The notes beneath the pieces were generated by a model, which searched no databases, was not told the origin of the DNA, and saw only the letters and a list, made by a program, of their open reading frames with translations. Shown here in pieces: positions 34,976 through 51,095 of a stretch of DNA of 64,000 bases. Position 1 is the stretch's first letter. Each line of letters begins with the position of its first letter. The translations under genes and the position numbers were made by a program. Source of the stretch: Mrakia gelida (lineage: Eukaryota > Basidiomycota > Tremellomycetes > Cystofilobasidiales > Mrakiaceae); NCBI GenBank assembly GCA_024345305.1, contig BRON01000008.1, positions 868,001 to 932,000 on the forward strand. The letters are read 5' to 3'.

Positions 34976-35346
34976 AAGTTGGGAGGGAAGACGGAGGGAT
35001 GAGTCGGTTTGGGCTTTTTTGGGCTTTTTGGGTTTGGGTTTGGGGAATAGTCTTATCTAGATGCGTTAAGTTTGTCTTGGTTGATTGGTTGGTCGGGAGG
35101 GAGGTGGGTGGAGAGGAAAGGGACGAGCGGGCGTAAGATTCTCGACGTTTTCGTCGCGTCGAACGGACCATCGCTCTCGCTCTCAACCAAAACGAAGCCT
35201 TAAGACAGATCCAGAGCTAGATAAACAAATGCTACGCCTACGCCTATTCCTACTCCTCTCCCTTCATCCTCGGTACGATCCCGTTCCACTGCCATCAAGA
35301 CAACCAAATGGACGAACTTCAAGTCAGCCAACTCGTCTCGCCGAAC
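34976..35346. other. Convergent 3' flanks, DUF218 gene and Zn2Cys6 gene
   Basis: This is 371 bp tail-to-tail. It contains a G/T-rich tract with repeated TTTGGG (about 35008-35045). No gene seen. Confidence 0.5.
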
Positions 35347-38300
35347 TCAACTCCTTCTCTTTGAACTAACCATCTCCCTCCCCCACCTCAACCCCTTCAG
35401 CTCCTCCCACCCACTATTCCTCCTCTCCCCACTCCCCACCAGTTCCAGCAAAATTCGCCTGAGCAAGCAGTCCTCGGTGTCGAGTCCGAACTGCGTCCAC
35501 TGCTGGAGGGTGTGCTGGAGTCGGTCGATGAGGTGTGGGTGAAGGGTTGGATCGAAGGGGGAGCAGAAGATTCGCGCAAGGAGGTGGGAGACAGAGAGGC
35601 CTAGGATGAAGTGGTGCAGGGAGAGGGTGTAGGAGAGCATGGGGCGGGTGCGCCAGAGCTGGGTGAAACAGGGTAGGGCCGGGGAGACGAAGACGTGTCA
35701 GTAGAGAGTTTTGGGGAAGAAGAGGTCGGGTAAAGATAGGCGCACCTTGAGAAGGAGGGTCAGAAGAATCTCGGACTTCTCGGTTGCCTCGTTGATTTGG
35801 CGAGCACCTGCAAGAACGGGGACGAACAAAATCGAAGTCAGCATCGATCGACGCGTCGAGTTCGAGGGGCGAGAGAGGACTGACCTTCCGGAGTAGCCAA
35901 GATCGGAGACCAGTCGTAGGCTTCGTAGGAGATGGGAGAAAAGAGGTAGACGGTCGCGAAGGAGATGGGAACGATGGTGATCCTGGGAAACGGAGAGGCG
36001 ACGAGGAAGTCAGTTCAAGTCGAGGAACAAATCGACGCGAAGGGAAGATCTGGAACGCACAAGCCTGAGATGGAAGAGAAAAGTTCGAGTCAGCAGTGGT
36101 TTCGTTTTGAAAGGAGGAAGAGGGCGGGTAAGACTCACTATCCGAGGCGTGCTGATCTCGATGCCACTCGTCCATCTTTTCCTTCAGCCTCTTCGCTTCC
36201 TCAAGCCGAGCCGTAAGCGTCGCGATGACGGTTGGAGATCCAGAGCTCGTTTCGATAGGGTGGAAGGTTCCATCGAAGAGGCATCGTTGGGCTGTGAAGA
36301 AGGCCGAACAGACGAACAGGTCAGCTTTCGATCTCGTTCGCTCGACGCGTCGAACTGAGCTCACCTTCTGCGAGCAGATCCGAAACGAGAGCGTAGGCGG
36401 TGATGTACGAATCGACTCCGTTCTGGTTGGCTGAGCGTTCGCAGCATTGCTGCCAAAGAGCGGAGATCGAGCTGCCGATGAGAGCTGGGTTCCCGCAGGG
36501 AATTTGAAGTCTGCAAAACGAAACGAAAGAGAAGGAGTGAGCGAGAGCTTCGAGAATGGAGATGCGATGGAACTGACAGATGATCGTGAATAAAAACAGT
36601 AGCGTAAAGTCTGGAGAGATCCATGAGAGCAGCTCCTTCTCTCGTCTGAACGTCCTCGAGACGAAGGTAACGAGCCATCGCGGTGTGAAGACCGAGATTG
36701 TGAGCTGCTTGGACGGAAAGAGCAGAGAGAGCGAAGTCGGCGTGCCAGATTCTGAGCGAGGTCGAAGAAGTTCGAAAGTCAGCATAGGGGGCTTGGAAGG
36801 GTTGGGAGTGGAAGGACGAACGAGAAGAGAACGAGTCCCTTCAAATCGTCGACCGTCATCCGAAGGCTCTCTCCTCCGTTCTTCTCCTCGATGAAGCGAG
36901 AGACCGCTCTTCGGACGAGATGAATCCCTCGGTTGTAGGTGTTCTGGTCGAGAGCTCGAAGACCGATGGTGACGGTGGCGTTGAAGAGGAGGGTTGATCT
37001 GAGGAAAGAAGAGGAAAGAAAGATCAGACAAAGGTTTGACGGGTCGAAGAGAGCAGGCTAGACAAACGAGGAGAACTCACGAGCGACGAAGCAGAGTGAT
37101 TTGCTCGTCTGTGACCGGAGAGGGTAGGAACGTGATGTAAGGAGTATGAAGAGCGAGATCGGAGATGTAGCTGCGAAGAGAGGGACGCGAGGGACGCGTC
37201 AGCAAAGGAAGCGACGAGACTTCGAGACGACGCGGTCGACTCACAACTCGATGGCGACCTTTGCTGCTTCGTAGTCGACGAGCCCTAGGGTGATCAAGTC
37301 AGGATCCGAAACCGCCTCCTCCGATCCCTCCTCCGAGATGCTTCCAGCCGGCGAACCTGCGCGAAGGAACGACGTCGCGTGTCCTGGTTCGAGTGGACGC
37401 GCCGAGGGGAACGATCCACCCTCTGAGGCGTTCCGAGACGTCCGACTGGTCTCCTGGATTCCATCCGAGGTGGTGATCCGTCGAGGTGAGAGGGATTGGG
37501 ACTGAATTTGGGAGGGTGTGGGAGGGAGAGAGCGATGCTCAGGTGGAGGGAGAGCGTTGGGAGGGGAGGGGTCGAAACGACTGGTTGAAACGTCGAGAGG
37601 TGGATAAGGGTGCCGAGGAGGGTGGGATGATGTGTGTTGACCATGGGGAAATCCAGTTCGCTCGAGCGGAATGCCTGAGGTGAATGTAGGAGAGATGGGA
37701 GAGCGATGGGAGGGTCGAAGAAAAGGGGGAGGAGGACCAGTCGTCGACGCCGATTGCAGGAGGTGGTCGACTTGCGAACGAACCCTCGCGAGCTCGAGCT
37801 CTAGAGATACGACTCTTCCTTCCATCGAACGAGGAGGTATCTGTCGCTGTTGTTGTTGTTGGTAGGGATTCGAGGAGGTCCGTCCGTAAAGAGCGCCGAA
37901 CGACGAGTTTGGAATTGGAGGAGGGAACGATTGCTTGTGAGGAGAGATGGAGGAGGGTGATGGGTAGAGAGAAGCTGAGGATGTAGAGTAGGTGAAGGAG
38001 GGCTGGGCTGTCCACGATGCTGTGGAGGAGGATGGTCCGGCGAGCATCGAGTTCTCACGCGACGGTCCTCTCCGTTTCGGTCCATCGAAGACGCACGGCA
38101 CTCCAGCTCCACGGCATCCTCTACATGGATCAGAGGTCCCTCCGGCTGGCTCGTTCCCCGTCGATGTAGATGCAGGGAGGGAGTCGTCCGAAGAGGGAGG
38201 TCGAATGCATCTGCGAGAGTTGGCGACGCCGGAGGAGGAGATCGAGGAGACGAACAGAAATGGAGACGCGAAGGAAGAAGCGACGAGAGAGCAGAGATGG

Positions 38301-38734
38301 GAGGAGAGGTCAGTATAGCGTGGTATAGCTCGAAGGAGAAGGGATCCTACTCACTTGGACTTCAGTCGACGACATCTACGAGAAGTGACGAGAACGAAGA
38401 GGGAGGTGTCAACACCGAGAATCGACGCGTCGACGGTCACCTCGGTCGACGGGGACCAAACTCACCTCGAACCTGTCGCGAAAACGACGAAGAAAGAAAA
38501 GTTAGAGATCAGGTTTCTTCGACGAAGCATCATCTGGGACTCACAAGCTTGAACTGTCCGCTGCTCTCTGTTGAGCACAGGCTGCTGGCCCTCTGAGAGA
38601 GGAGTGACGGCATCTCCCATCTGCTCGTCTCCTCCCTCGTTCCCTCTCTCTCCCTCTCCTCTCCCTTCCATCGTCGTCTCGTCTCCTTCCTCGTCTCGTG
38701 GTCGCTTGGGAGGAGGCGAAGATCCAGGTTCCAT
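35347..38734 (-). CDS. Zn2Cys6 transcription factor with fungal-specific domain
   Basis: ATG 38734-38732 opens MEPGSSPPPKRPRDEEG and an acidic region. The binuclear cluster is split by tiny exons: exon 1 ends at 38545, exon 2 is 7 nt (38466-38472), exon 3 is 21 nt (38355-38375) and exon 4 starts at 38210. Spliced, these give VQACSRCRRLKSKCIRPP, and after an unusually long loop PCRGCRGAGVPCVFDGPKRR, i.e. six Cys in CxxCx6C and CxxCx6C spacing. A Ser/Pro linker and a short helix (RVVSLELELARVRSQVDHLL, a likely dimerisation coil) follow. The regulatory domain contains YISDLALHTPYITFLPSP, LLFNATVTIGLRALDQ, AAHNLGLHTAMARYLR, MDLSRLYATVFIHDHL and LIGSSISALWQQCCERSA. The stop is at 35349-35347. There are ten or more exons. 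The target pathway is not evident from neighbours. Confidence 0.85.
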
Positions 38735-39151
38735 CAACGTGAGGTTTCGATTTCGTCTGTGGTGGTTGCTGAGGAAGAAGGAAAGAAGCGCGCTGACTGT
38801 TGTTGAGCTCGAACCTGGAAGTCGGGGACTCGAATGCGTTCTCACGCGGACGAACGGCCTTCCTTCCCTTCCTTCCCCGTACCAAAAGTTCTGCATGAAC
38901 AGGCAAGATGCCGGATACGGCTAGATAACGTGAAAGGTCGTACATCAGACTACAACAGCGAGAAGAAAAGAAACGATGGTACGAACGATAGAACTAGCAA
39001 AAACCCTCTCCCTTCCCTCTCTCCCTCTCGACCCAAATAACCAACCCCCTCTGCTCCTCCCACCAACCCTAACCCCAATCCCCGCAACCTCCCTTCTAAT
39101 CGTCCTGATCCTCCCTCCGAAGGTACGACGGCGACGACGACGATCCTCGAC
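38735..39151. other. Zn2Cys6 gene promoter and ESA1 3' flank
   Basis: This is 417 bp between two minus-strand genes: the promoter of the Zn2Cys6 gene plus the ESA1 3' UTR, with C-rich tracts near 39000-39115. No gene seen. Confidence 0.5.
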
Positions 39152-41159
<2,008 letters not shown>

Positions 41160-41583
41160 CTAAACGAGACGAGTGTATATATGAGAGTCAGATTGGATGT
41201 CTAGTTACCTCGAAGGAGTGAGAAGGAAGGGAAGGAGGTGGTGGCGAGACGAAGGAGGACGCAAGGAAGGGAAGGAGGAGACTCACGATGTTCGACGGAC
41301 GATAACGGGCGATCCAAGGATTCTACGAAGCTGATTCGAGTTGGAGGCGATGAGTGGTATACTCCTCTCGAGGTACGAGAAAGAACTGGACCGGAAGAGG
41401 ATGAACTGAAGTGGATGCTGGTGGTTGAGTGCGACCTTTCCTCTCGAGGTCGGCCTCCTTCTCGAACGAAAAGTCGAGAGCTCGCTTCATTCTCCTCCTC
41501 CTTCGCTTCACACGGTCACACCAGCTTTCACAACTTATATCAGGATCAGCTCAGCTACTCAATCACAGCCCTCCCTCTCCATC
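41160..41583. promoter_or_regulatory. Divergent promoter ESA1 / ELP6
   Basis: This is 424 bp head-to-head between two nuclear chromatin/tRNA-modification genes. GTATATAT lies about 13 bp upstream of the ESA1 ATG. No other recognised elements. Confidence 0.5.
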
Positions 41584-42726
41584 ATGTCGTACCTGTTTCC
41601 TCATCTCAGCTTTCAGGACCCAGAAGGAAGCAGCTCCTCGCCTCGAGTCCCCCTCCCTCCCAAAGGATCGACCATCCTCCTCTCCGACACCCTTTCCGCC
41701 CCAGCAGGATTCGTTCTTATGCACTTCTTAGCATCCCAGCTCAAGGCAGGGAATGAGGTCGTACTGGTTGGGTGCGGAGAAGGTTTGAGTCACTACAGAG
41801 CTGTAGCGAAGAAGATGGTGAGCTCGGCCTCTCCTTCCTTTCTCTCCCTTCGAGCTCAACATCTCAACTGACTGCCCTCTTCCCACCTCTTCGACCCCTC
41901 TCAGTACCTCAACGACTCAGCAGTCACTTTCATCGATGCTCTCTCCCACCTCTCCATTCCCACCGACTCTGCCAACTCCACTCCCCTCGCGTCCAACGTC
42001 GCTCCCTCCCTCTTCCCTCCGTCGAACGACGACGATCTCTCCCTCCGACCTCTTTACAACCTCATCGTCTCAACTCTCAAAGGAAAAGGTCGGGCAGTCA
42101 ATGGAGCCGACTCAGAGGATACTCCCGGACCAACAGAAACCCTCATTATCATCGACGATTTGAGCGCTCTGCACTGGATGGGAGTCGAGGTCGACGAGGT
42201 GTCGCGTTTTGTTCGAGCTCTGCAAGCTCGTTCTAGGAAGGTGGGAGGGCTCTTCTCTTCAACTTTGGAGCTTCACCCGACACTTGAAATCATGTTCTGA
42301 CTGTTCATCGCTTTCTCATCCTTCTTCTCAACCAGACATCCTCCTCCCTCCTCCTCCTCATCCACGGTTCAACCTCCTCTCCCTCCCTCCCTCAGGACAC
42401 CCTCTTCCGGACCCTCTACCCCTCCGTCGAACTTTTCATTCAATGCCGAGGGCTCTCAAGTGGTCGCAGTGGTGAAGTTTCAGGCGAGGTTCGTCCTGCT
42501 TTCCCTCTCTTGCCCTCTCTGACCTCGCGTCGCTATCGTTCTCCATCGCTGACCTTCCCTCCCCCGTATTTTCTTGTCGTTTTCTCAGCTCTCCTTCACC
42601 CCCACACCACTCATGTCCTCCGACACCCTCTTCCCTTCGACCTCGCCGGGGAAGGAACTCCAGTACAAGCTCGGAGACTCGAGCGTCACGTTCTTCGCGA
42701 AGGGGACGGGGTACGGGTTCCTCTAG
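41584..42726 (+). CDS. ELP6: Elongator complex subunit 6
   Basis: RecA-like subunit of the Elp4-Elp5-Elp6 ring required for tRNA wobble-uridine modification. ATG 41584 gives MSYLFPHLSFQDPEGSSS. Conserved pieces are KGSTILLSDTLSAPAGFVLM, HFLASQLKAGNEVVLVGCGE, then after an intron AVTFIDALSHLSI, TLIIIDDLSALHWMGVEV, FVRALQARSRK, then SSSLLLLIHGST and ELQYKLGDSSVTFFAKGTG. It ends YGFL before TAG 42724-42726. Like other Elp6 proteins it has a RecA-like core (IIIDDLS) but no usable Walker A motif. About five exons. The annotation rests on fold-level motif order and length (about 270 residues). Confidence 0.82.
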
Positions 42727-42870
42727 ACTGGACTAGGTAGCGTTTGGTTTTTCGTGGATATCGTATCGGTCGGATGCATAACTAGACATGATACTCGTCT
42801 GAGAACCTTCGAAACCCTCCTCGTCGAAACGTATAGCACGAAAACGAACGCGGAAGTCCGACGCGTCGAA

Positions 42871-44200
42871 CTACCAAACCACCCTCTCCCCCTTCCAATC
42901 CCTGAATCCACCACTATCTCCTCCAGCCTCTTCCTTCCCACTCTTCAACGTCTTCATCAACGCCACAAGCTTCTCCACCGACTCCTCCACCTCGAACAAA
43001 CCCTGCTCGGGTTTGGAGGGTTTCGAGGGGTCCACGAAGGGGGAAGAGAGGTTGGTCTTCGTGGTTCCCGGGTGGTAGGCGAGGGAGATAGAGGAGGATT
43101 TCTTTTGATGGAGCTGAAGAGGTGGATGGAAACGAAAAGGGGGTGGGTCAGAAGGAGGGAAGGGAGGGGAAGAGTGAAAAGAGGAGGGAGGAGCACGCGT
43201 CGAACGAACCTCGAGCGAAAGGGTTTTGATGATTTGGTTGAGGGCCGTCTTCGATCTAGACAACGGACACGAGTGGCTGTCAGAGTTTCTCTTTACAGTC
43301 AGAGAGAGATAAAGATGACTCACGATCTATAGCTATACCACCCTCCAGTCCTGTTGTCTCCAACACTTCCCACCCTCGCACTCACACTCAAGCACAGACT
43401 CACATCCCTCCTCAGCAGACCCATCGCTGGATCCTCGTCTTCCTCTGAAGGGAGCAGAGACGCGAGTTGTTTCTGGGTGGGGAGGAGAGGAACGAAGTGC
43501 TTGTAGGCGAGGAGGTGGGAGAGGGTGTTGAGTTGGAAGGTTTCGAGGGACTGCAGTCAAACGACGAACGAGCGAGGTGAAGAACACACAGAGAATTAGC
43601 GAGACACTTCTGCGATGATGAGCAGAAGGAGGGGTTGAGGTTTACCTTGATAGGGTCGATCTGAGTGATAGATTTCTCGGGATGAAGCTGTCGCGTTCCA
43701 AAGCCAAACCCAAAGTCAAGTCAGCTCACCATCTCCCTGCCCTCTCTCTTCCCTCCTCCCTCCCTCCTCTCCCTTCTCTCCCAACCCCAAACACCGTTCC
43801 GAAGCTCACTCACCACCCCAGCCGAGCAAACAACCATCCTCACACTCCCCTTCCCCCCAAATCTCTTCTTCACCTCCTCAGCAGCCTTCTCCATCCCTCG
43901 ATCCGTCTCCTTCAGCCCATCCACTTCAAACACGCTCAGCCTGTCCTTCCCCTTCGTCCCTCCTCCGTTCAGAATCGCTTCGGTCGTGTGTTGCGGGGTG
44001 CGGGAGGAGAGAGCTACGACGGATAGGGAGGTGTGGTTGAGGATGTGGCCTGCAGGAGGGAGGAGGGAAGGAAGGGAGGAGAGGTGAGCTCGATCGGTTG
44101 AGCTTTGAGCTTCGACGTTTGGAGAGGAGGAAAGAGGGGACGAACGAGCAAGATGCAAGCCGATTCCTGAGGAGGCGCCGTAGAGGACTGCTACGCTCAT
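42871..44200 (-). CDS. Short-chain dehydrogenase/reductase
   Basis: Classical SDR of the sepiapterin-reductase/C-factor-like type. The N-terminal cofactor motif is SVAVLYGASSGIGLHLA. Then VVALSSRTPQHTTEAIL, FEVDGLKETDRGMEKAAEE, VRMVVCSAGV (the NAG-equivalent position reads CSAG), LETFQLNTLSHLLAYKHFVP, the catalytic motif GWYSYRSSKTALNQIIKTLS (YxxxK) and ISLAYHPGTTKTNLSSPF. The stop is at 42873-42871. It has several exons, with a start ATG at 44200-44198. Cofactor preference and substrate cannot be read from the sequence. It is convergent with ELP6 across 144 bp. Confidence 0.87.
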
Positions 44201-44500
44201 GTTCTGAAGGTCTTGAGGAGGGAGGGTGAGGGAGAAAGAGACGGGATGGGTGTTCGAAGGAAGGAGGGCAAGAAGGTGAGCTTCTCGATCTCGCCCGCTT
44301 GACGGTCTCGAACCAAGCTGATGACGAATTCAGTCGAAAGTTTGTAGGACCTGGGCAAGAGGTAGAACGTAGAAAGGCATTAGATCAAGGTGAAGACGAA
44401 CGAAGCGGAACACATATGTAGAAAACGAAGAGCAAAAGAAAGAGGGAAGCGAGACGCGACTCGAGTCGAGGGCGAGCGGCGAGCGAGGGTTTGGGCGAGT
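44201..44500. other. SDR promoter and BXI1 3' flank
   Basis: This is 300 bp between two minus-strand genes. No further gene or element recognised. Confidence 0.4.
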
Positions 44501-46150
44501 TTAGTCTCGGTTGGAGTTTCCGAGCTGTTGAAGAGTGTGCGAGAAGTGTGGAGAGCCTGGTCAGCTACAAACGCGGTCGCGAGACAGAGACGAAGGAACC
44601 GCCAACGGGGACTCACGACTCGAAGGACCTGGAGGAAGAGGTTGATCGCGTCGAGGTACAACCTGAGAGCTCCGAGGATGGCCTCGTCAGGCGAGAGGCG
44701 CTTCATAATGGCTTGGGTCTGTTACATATCGAACGAACGGGAGGAGACGAGAGTGAGCAAAGGAAGACGCGTCGAGGGGTAGGATTGAGGGAGAGGGACG
44801 AACGTCGAAGATGATGTAGCCTGAGAAGAGCAAGCATCCTCCGCATCCAATGACGAGATCAGCGGTGGATCCGAAGGGGAAGAAGATGCTGATGAAGCTG
44901 GTCGCCATCAGGGTCATCAGGCCAGTGACTGGAGAATCGACGCGAACCAAGCAAGAAGGTCAACTCGAGCAGAAGGACGATTAGAAGCGAAACGAGACCA
45001 GGGGAAATGATGAACGCACAAAGCCAAGGACCAAGTCCCTCGAAGTCGTACTTCGACTGCATGGTGAAGAGTGTGAGTCCGACGAAGACGGCGAGGGTGA
45101 TGAAGAGAGCTTGGATCACGACAGTGGTCTCGTAGAATCCGACGACGGTTCCGACGGCCATGGCCTCGAAGAGGGTGAAGATTCCGAGGATGAAGAGGTT
45201 GAGGGGGTGCTGGTTGATCTTCCAGAAGAGGACTCCGAGAGATCCCATGGATCCGACCTGGCGAAGAGAGAGGGAGGAGGGAGAGGAAGGAGACGTGAGC
45301 TCGAGCTTCGATAATGAACGAGCGAGAAGAAGGATATCCAACGTACGAGAGGAAGCCAGAAGAACCAGGCACTGTTAAGTATGAGAGTAACAAGTCAGCA
45401 GATGCAGTTCAACTTGAGCTCTGGAAGGAGAAGATGGGAAGAAGCGAGAGAGGAAGGAAGGGACGAGCTCATCGACCGTGCCCTCTCTCGTCCTCCTTCC
45501 CCCTGTTCCTTTCCTCCCTCGTCCTCTGCTCACTCCCTCTTTCTCACTCCCCAGTCCAGTAACAGCAGATAAAGGGAAGAACGACTCACTTGCTCCTGGT
45601 CCAGTTCAAGATCGCCGGCTGCATCATCACGAACGACACCACCGCCGTCGCAAGAAGCTGAATGCTCAAGATCGTGTAGACCTTTCGGATGAACGCCATC
45701 CTAAGTAGACACCCAACCGAAGACATACGAGGGTCAGCAACCCAGACTCTCTCTCTCCGTCTCTCATCGCTCCCTCAACCACCGTCGTCGTTCGTCTCGT
45801 CGCTCGCTCCACCTTCCACCTCCTTCCCTGTCTTCCCTCCCCTTGTTTTTCTCACTCACCTGACAGACACATCCGAACTCGACACAGTCGTTCCAATCTT
45901 GAAGTCGTCTTCGGAACCGTCATCGCTGTGAGGACCTCCTCCTGTTCTAGGGACGAACGCTTGAGCGAGGAGGGGAGCAGCAGAGGAAGAAGAAGCGTCT
46001 GCTGGAGTGGAGGAGTCCGCCGTTGCCTGGTAGCCTTTCGCAGCGACGGGAGGAGCGGTGTAGGAGGGAGGAGCGCTGAGGACGACGAAATATAGGTCAG
46101 TGGGGGAAGAGGGAGGGAAGAGAGGGTGAGAGGGGAGCTCACTAAGCCAT
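44501..46150 (-). CDS. BXI1: Bax-inhibitor-1 / TMBIM family membrane protein
   Basis: ER/Golgi multispanning protein linked in fungi to calcium homeostasis and stress-induced cell death. The first coding exon is 8 nt (46143-46150, ATGGCTTA). It splices to give MAYAPPSYTAPPVAAKGYQA. Then come FKIGTTVSSSDVSVRMAF and seven hydrophobic segments, including IRKVYTILSIQLLATAVVSF, LFILGIFTLFEAMAVGTVVG, VVIQALFITLAVFVGLTLF, LMTLMATSFISIFFPFGST and GCGGCLLFSGYIIFDTQAIM. The C-terminal family motif EAILGALRLYLDAINLFLQV is followed, after the last intron, by VLGNSNRD and TAA 44503-44501. Reading through that last intron would give a longer, unlikely tail. Assignment to the LFG/BXI1 branch is good. Confidence 0.9.
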
Positions 46151-46405
46151 CGTGAAGAAGGGAAAGGAAGGGAAGGTGGAGTCGGGAGCTTCAAGCTTGA
46201 GGGAAGCGAGGACGATGACCCGGTTGAGGGTTTGCCGCAGCAGAGAAGCTGCCGGAAAATCCTTTCTCGAAGAAAGATGTAGGCATGATAGACTTATATC
46301 TGTTCATAGATCGAACGTAGTACAAAAACTCTGCGAGACTCTAGCCCCAATCTATCGATCAAAAGCAACCCCTTCGAGACGCGAACGGCAAAACGAACTC
46401 TCCAT

Positions 46406-49382
<2,977 letters not shown>

Positions 49383-50024
49383 TTTTTTAGGTGAGAGGAG
49401 AGTGGAGAAGGAGAGGAGAAGGAGAGAAGAAGAGAGAAGAGTGGGGGTTCGGGGAGAAAAGGGGAGGAGCTGAAAGGAAAGGAAAACCAAGCGGAGGGAG
49501 AGCGAAGACGTGCTCGCCCGTTTTTATTATTTACTGCTGACAAAATTCACAAGCAAGTCGGACGTCTGTCGTTGGCGCATACCTGGCAGAGAAAGATGAG
49601 GATCACATCTTCTTTGCTTGAGGTTGAGGCTGGAACATGCCCAAACGAACGAACAAAGCTCGAGCTCGCCTCTTCCTCCCTTCTGATCTGTTGCCAACCA
49701 GAACGGTCCCGTTTACTCTTCTCGCTATCCCGATTTCTTTCATAATTCAAACCTTAGCTACATGTCCTTTGCTCTGAAGCCGAATGGTCGCCTCTCGTCC
49801 TTCCCTTCTTCGGAAAGGGGACGACGCGTCGTTCCTCGAACCGATCCGTTCGTTGCTTTCCGAAGCTCGGAACAGAAGTCGTGAAGGTCATCAGAGAAAG
49901 GGGAATGCATAGGAAGGGATGCGTAAGAATTCTGCGTGAAAAAAAGATGAAACAACGTCGTTCGCGATGAATACGGACGCGAGGAAGCGGTCGAAACGAC
50001 GGACACGAGCCGTCGATCGTCCAG
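49383..50024. other. MET3 promoter region
   Basis: This is 642 bp upstream of MET3 and downstream of the small minus-strand gene. It contains an AT-rich stretch (TTTTATTATTTACT near 49521) and a GACGCGTC palindrome at 49823-49830. No further gene supported. Confidence 0.45.
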
Positions 50025-50431
50025 TTATTGTCCAGCAGCCCTCCTAGCCTCAGCTTCCCCCAGTCTCTCTCCCTCCCAGTAGGCTCTGAAGTTGTCGACC
50101 GTCGCTCTGTCCCCCTTCGCCGCCCAAATCGCGTCCAAAGCGGGAGAAGGCTGACCTGGGTATTGAAACTGAGCGAGACAGCGACGTCCTTGATGGTCGC
50201 ACCCTCGCCGCGCATTACGGAGCTCTACAACATACGGAAAAGTGGCCCGCTAGTCAGAACGATGGTAAGCAGGGGTAAAAGTGAGAAAACAAAACAGCTC
50301 ACCATCGCGCCTCGCTCAGACCGAATGTCAACAGGAAACAGTTGAAGCAGGACCATCTTCTTGATGACGTGGTTGGGAACTTGACTCCAGAGTCGCTCAG
50401 CCGCTAGGTCGACGACAGTAGGGATGGGCAT
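50025..50431 (-). CDS. Small unrecognised protein with unresolved frame switch
   Basis: ATG 50431-50429 opens a 43-codon exon (MPIPTVVDLAAERLWSQVPN, then VIKKMVLLQLFPVDIRSERG) ending at donor 50302. The best acceptor, set by CTGAC spacing, starts an exon at 50224 reading MRGEGATIKDVAVSLSFNTQ. Soon after, the convincing continuation lies in another frame: PSPALDAIWAAKGDRATVDN, then FRAYWEGERLGEAEARRAAG and stop TAA 50027-50025. Either a more distant acceptor (exon from 50168) is used, or one base is missing near the NTQ codons. Length is about 90-115 residues; small, basic and acidic mixed, no membrane segment. I do not recognise it; a mitochondrial or ribosome-associated small subunit is possible. 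The retrotransposon sits about 390 bp upstream of its start. Confidence 0.5.
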
Positions 50432-50822
50432 CTTGAAACGAGGTTGAATTGGTGGGAGGAATGGAGGAGGCGAAGCGAAACAGGGACAAGGACGAGTCAG
50501 CTTTTGACGTCAGACCGCCCCTCAAGCACTGCCTTCTCATATTTTCCATGATCCTCGATTCAATCTGTACTTTTGCGCCTCTCGGCAAGCTCTCGGGACT
50601 CGCTCGCAATCCCACGAGCCACGGACACGACCACGACCACGGAGAATCGAGATGCGACTCGCGCGACGATAAGGCTCAATCTCCTCCGCGGAGGAGCCTG
50701 ATTACGGGCTGAAGGCTAGAGTGAAAGTCAAGGACCACCTTTTGACCATAGGGTAGCCGAGGAAGAGGGAGGCTCGACAAAGTTGAGCCTTGGATCGATT
50801 CGATCCGATTCGACGCGTCGCT
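50432..50822. other. Upstream flank of the small gene, interrupted by the retrotransposon
   Basis: This is 391 bp between the small gene start and the 5' LTR, ending in a GACGCGTC palindrome (50812-50819). It may hold the promoter of the small gene. A palindromic CCACGACCACGG-type patch lies near 50620-50645. No gene seen. Confidence 0.4.
50818..50822. repeat. Target-site duplication, left copy (TCGCT)
   Basis: TCGCT immediately before the 5' LTR is repeated at 55661-55665 immediately after the 3' LTR. The 5-bp length is typical of Ty1/copia integrases. Confidence 0.95.
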
Positions 50823-51049
50823 TGTTGGAAGGTGGCGACTCGCAGAGAGGTCTTACGTGGTAGCTTAGTAACGCGTCTCGTTCAGTCCCCTTGTTAGTAA
50901 CCATTCTTCGTAAACAGCTTTGTAAGCTACCTTCAGATCACGTGACCATTTCCATAGTATATAAACCTTTCGAGTAGCTAGCTTTATACAACAAGCTTTG
51001 AACCACATCCTGCAGACATCCCTAAGCTCAAGTGGACGACCCAACAACA
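50823..51049 (+). repeat. 5' long terminal repeat
   Basis: 227 bp, TG...CA ends, identical by eye to 55434-55660. It contains the palindrome TCACGTGA (50938-50945) and a TATA box (TATATAAA, 50958-50965), so the transcription start is probably about 50990. The region just downstream (from 51050, CGTTATCAGCACC) is where the primer-binding site should be; I could not match it to a specific tRNA. Confidence 0.95.
50938..50965 (+). promoter_or_regulatory. LTR promoter: CACGTG E-box plus TATA box
   Basis: TCACGTGA at 50938-50945 is a perfect palindromic E-box (the kind bound by bHLH factors such as Cbf1/USF). It stands 12 bp upstream of TATATAAA (50958-50965). The same pair is present in the 3' LTR at 55549-55576. 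Confidence 0.6.
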
Positions 51050-51095
51050 CGTTATCAGCACCAGTTCGCCACCACCCGCTCAGCAATCCTTCGTC

